Shown in pieces: positions 7,151-8,322 of a DNA stretch of 8,322 bases (the stretch's first letter is position 1; every line of letters starts with the position of its first letter). The notes beneath the pieces were generated by a model. The model did no database searches. It saw nothing but the letters and a program-made list of their open reading frames with translations, and was not told the DNA's origin. Origin of the DNA: an uncultured Pseudomonadota bacterium (GTDB lineage Bacteria > SAR324 > NAC60-12); NCBI GenBank assembly GCA_913056375.1, contig CAJXNF010000103.1, positions 1 through 8,322 on the forward strand. Direction: 5' to 3'. A program made the position numbers and the translations under genes.

Positions 7151-8080
7151 CTAATTTGAAGCCAGTAGGTCTTTCAATTGCCAGGCTACTTGCAGAGCGT
7201 GCCTCCCATCTTTCGCTGAAACTTGAGGTCCATGACCCTGCTCTATACATTTCAAAAAATCAGCAATTTCAGCGAGTAAATCATCTCCACGCTCTAACTG
7301 AAGATTCTCTGGTTGGAGATCCTCAGGACTCAGGTCACTACTTAAATCCACTTGTAGTTTCCGAGCTTGCCCTGTCCCAAAATCCAATGAGAGATAAAGG
7401 CCGTTTTGAAAGATACGCATCTTCCGTTCTGCTTTATCGGAAACACGGCTGGCGGTCATACTCGCTACACAACCATCAGGGAATACCAGTCTGGCGTGAG
7501 CTAGATCTGTGAGGGGTGTTAGAATAGAGACACCGGTACAATCAACTTTATTTGGAAGTTCCCCAGTGATCGCAAGCACAAGATCAATGTCATGAATCAT
7601 TAAATCTAGAATTACATCAACATCGGTGCCTCGTTTTGGGAAGGGGGCAATCCTGAGATTTTCAATGAACTTAGGTTGTTGGATGGATTGGCGGAATTCT
7701 TTGAAGACTACGTTGTAGCGTTGAACATGACCAATCTGCAGCACAAGCTGCTTATGATTTGCCAGTCCCTCTAAATCCAGTGCTTCAGCGACGGTACTAG
7801 CAATTGGCTTTTCAAGGAGAACATGAACTCCTGCCTCTAGAAAAGGCCGTGTGATTTGATGATGATGGACTGTCGGTACAACGATGCTGACAGCATCTAC
7901 TTTACCAAGCAAATCCTCATAATTTCGATAAGCTTGGGTGCCCGTCTCTTCAGCTACAACGGTAGCTCTTTCGAAATCACTATCTACGACACCAATCAAT
8001 TCTGCATTAGAAAGTTGGGCATATTTTTGGGCATGAAATCGACCTAGGTAGCCCACGCCGATAACGGCAGTTCGAAGCAT
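7151..8080 (-). CDS. Gfo/Idh/MocA-family NAD(P)-dependent oxidoreductase, possibly acting on a UDP-sugar for lipid A/LPS
   Basis: The 309-aa protein has an N-terminal Rossmann fold with GVGYLGRFH at 8-16 (G-x-G-x-x-G dinucleotide loop) and an acidic end to the second strand, VVDSD at 31-35. The catalytic EKP is at 90-92. The substrate domain carries GHVQRYN at 117-123 and DLMIHDIDLVL at 159-169, whose His163 and Asp164-Asp166 cluster is the usual active-site pattern. The segment PFPKRGTDVDVILDLMIHD is the form I associate with the oxidoreductase found among lpx genes in many deltaproteobacteria. It resembles GnnA, which oxidises UDP-GlcNAc at C3 on the way to a 2,3-diamino lipid A precursor. 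Adjacent lptF supports an LPS role. The partner aminotransferase GnnB is not in the window, so the substrate remains a guess. A GAAGAG at about 8086-8091 could serve as a weak ribosome site. It starts 11 nt after the upstream AI-2E gene. Confidence 0.88.
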   Translation of the reverse strand: MLRTAVIGVGYLGRFHAQKYAQLSNAELIGVVDSDFERATVVAEETGTQAYRNYEDLLGKVDAVSIVVPTVHHHQITRPFLEAGVHVLLEKPIASTVAEALDLEGLANHKQLVLQIGHVQRYNVVFKEFRQSIQQPKFIENLRIAPFPKRGTDVDVILDLMIHDIDLVLAITGELPNKVDCTGVSILTPLTDLAHARLVFPDGCVASMTASRVSDKAERKMRIFQNGLYLSLDFGTGQARKLQVDLSSDLSPEDLQPENLQLERGDDLLAEIADFLKCIEQGHGPQVSAKDGRHALQVAWQLKDLLASN

Positions 8081-8091
8081 TCAATTACTCT

Positions 8092-8322
8092 TCAACGCAA
8101 TTTGGGTTCGTTCAAAAAGCGACCGACTGGATTGAGAACGTCAATATTCTCACAGGTGATGCGAAATACTGAAATGATGGGTACAGAGAGAATCATACCA
8201 ACAGGGCCCCACAACCAACCCCAAAAAATCAGGGCAAGCACAACAATCAAAGGGCTCATTCCTAAGCTATCTCCCATCACTTTTGGCTCAAGCACATTCC
8301 CCACAAATACTTGAGTTGATAT
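8092..8322 (-). CDS. AI-2E family transporter (PerM/UPF0118-type membrane protein), C-terminal fragment cut by the right window edge
   Basis: The last 76 residues of a polytopic membrane protein read in from the right edge. The fragment contains the strongly conserved end of the AI-2E/UPF0118 family: GNVLEPKVMGDSLGMSPLIV, then a hydrophobic segment with FWGWLWGPVGMILSVPI, and a short polar tail ending at the TGA at 8094-8092. The family is named after a proposed autoinducer-2 exporter, but members have varied or unknown substrates (some linked to Na+/H+ exchange), so no substrate is assigned. Family members are usually about 350-400 residues, so most of the gene is outside. A frame can be opened from an internal GTG at 8304, but that is not a start: the coding frame continues unbroken to the window edge. 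The oxidoreductase begins 11 nt downstream, consistent with one operon. Confidence 0.9.
   Translation of the reverse strand: MSTQVFVGNVLEPKVMGDSLGMSPLIVVLALIFWGWLWGPVGMILSVPIISVFRITCENIDVLNPVGRFLNEPKLR

Overview
The window (about 47-50% GC by eye) reads as ordinary chromosome from a Gram-negative, double-membraned bacterium. It carries a LolA lipoprotein chaperone, an LptF-type LPS-export permease and a sugar-nucleotide-type Gfo/Idh/MocA oxidoreductase of the kind often found beside lipid A genes. The gene mix (one LptF/LptG-type gene next to lolA, a helix-turn-helix/PTS EIIA fusion beside a CBS-domain ClC, DUF3750) suggests a deltaproteobacteria-grade organism, possibly a marine lineage such as SAR324. 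That placement is an inference from gene content and was not tested. I saw no rRNA, tRNA, transposase, CRISPR array or prophage gene.

Layout. Positions 1-1922 (minus strand) hold the first 640 codons of a fused glycine dehydrogenase, GcvP, which is open and uninterrupted to the left window edge. Positions 1923-2158 are an AT-rich spacer between two divergent genes. Positions 2159-4559 (plus strand) hold two overlapping genes: a 221-aa protein joining an excisionase-type helix-turn-helix to a PTS EIIA domain with its phospho-histidine, and a 591-aa ClC chloride channel/exchanger with a C-terminal CBS pair. Positions 4562-8322 (minus strand) hold a compact five-gene run. In transcription order it is: the C-terminal end of an AI-2E-family membrane protein (entering from the right edge), a Gfo/Idh/MocA oxidoreductase, LptF, LolA and a DUF3750 protein. 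Internal gaps are 11, 4, -4 and 39 nt, so it is probably one operon whose promoter lies beyond the right edge.

How the genes work together. The minus-strand run looks like an envelope-biogenesis operon: LptF is part of the inner-membrane LPS extractor, LolA ferries lipoproteins across the periplasm, and the oxidoreductase may make a modified sugar nucleotide for lipid A or LPS. The plus-strand pair suggests that a phosphotransferase-type signal is tied to anion transport; this is the least conventional part of the window. The two transcription units converge with only 2 nt between stop codons and no visible terminator. GcvP, the decarboxylating subunit of the glycine cleavage system, stands apart in function. 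Most of the window is conserved housekeeping DNA; the candidate for something new is the HTH-EIIA/ClC pair.
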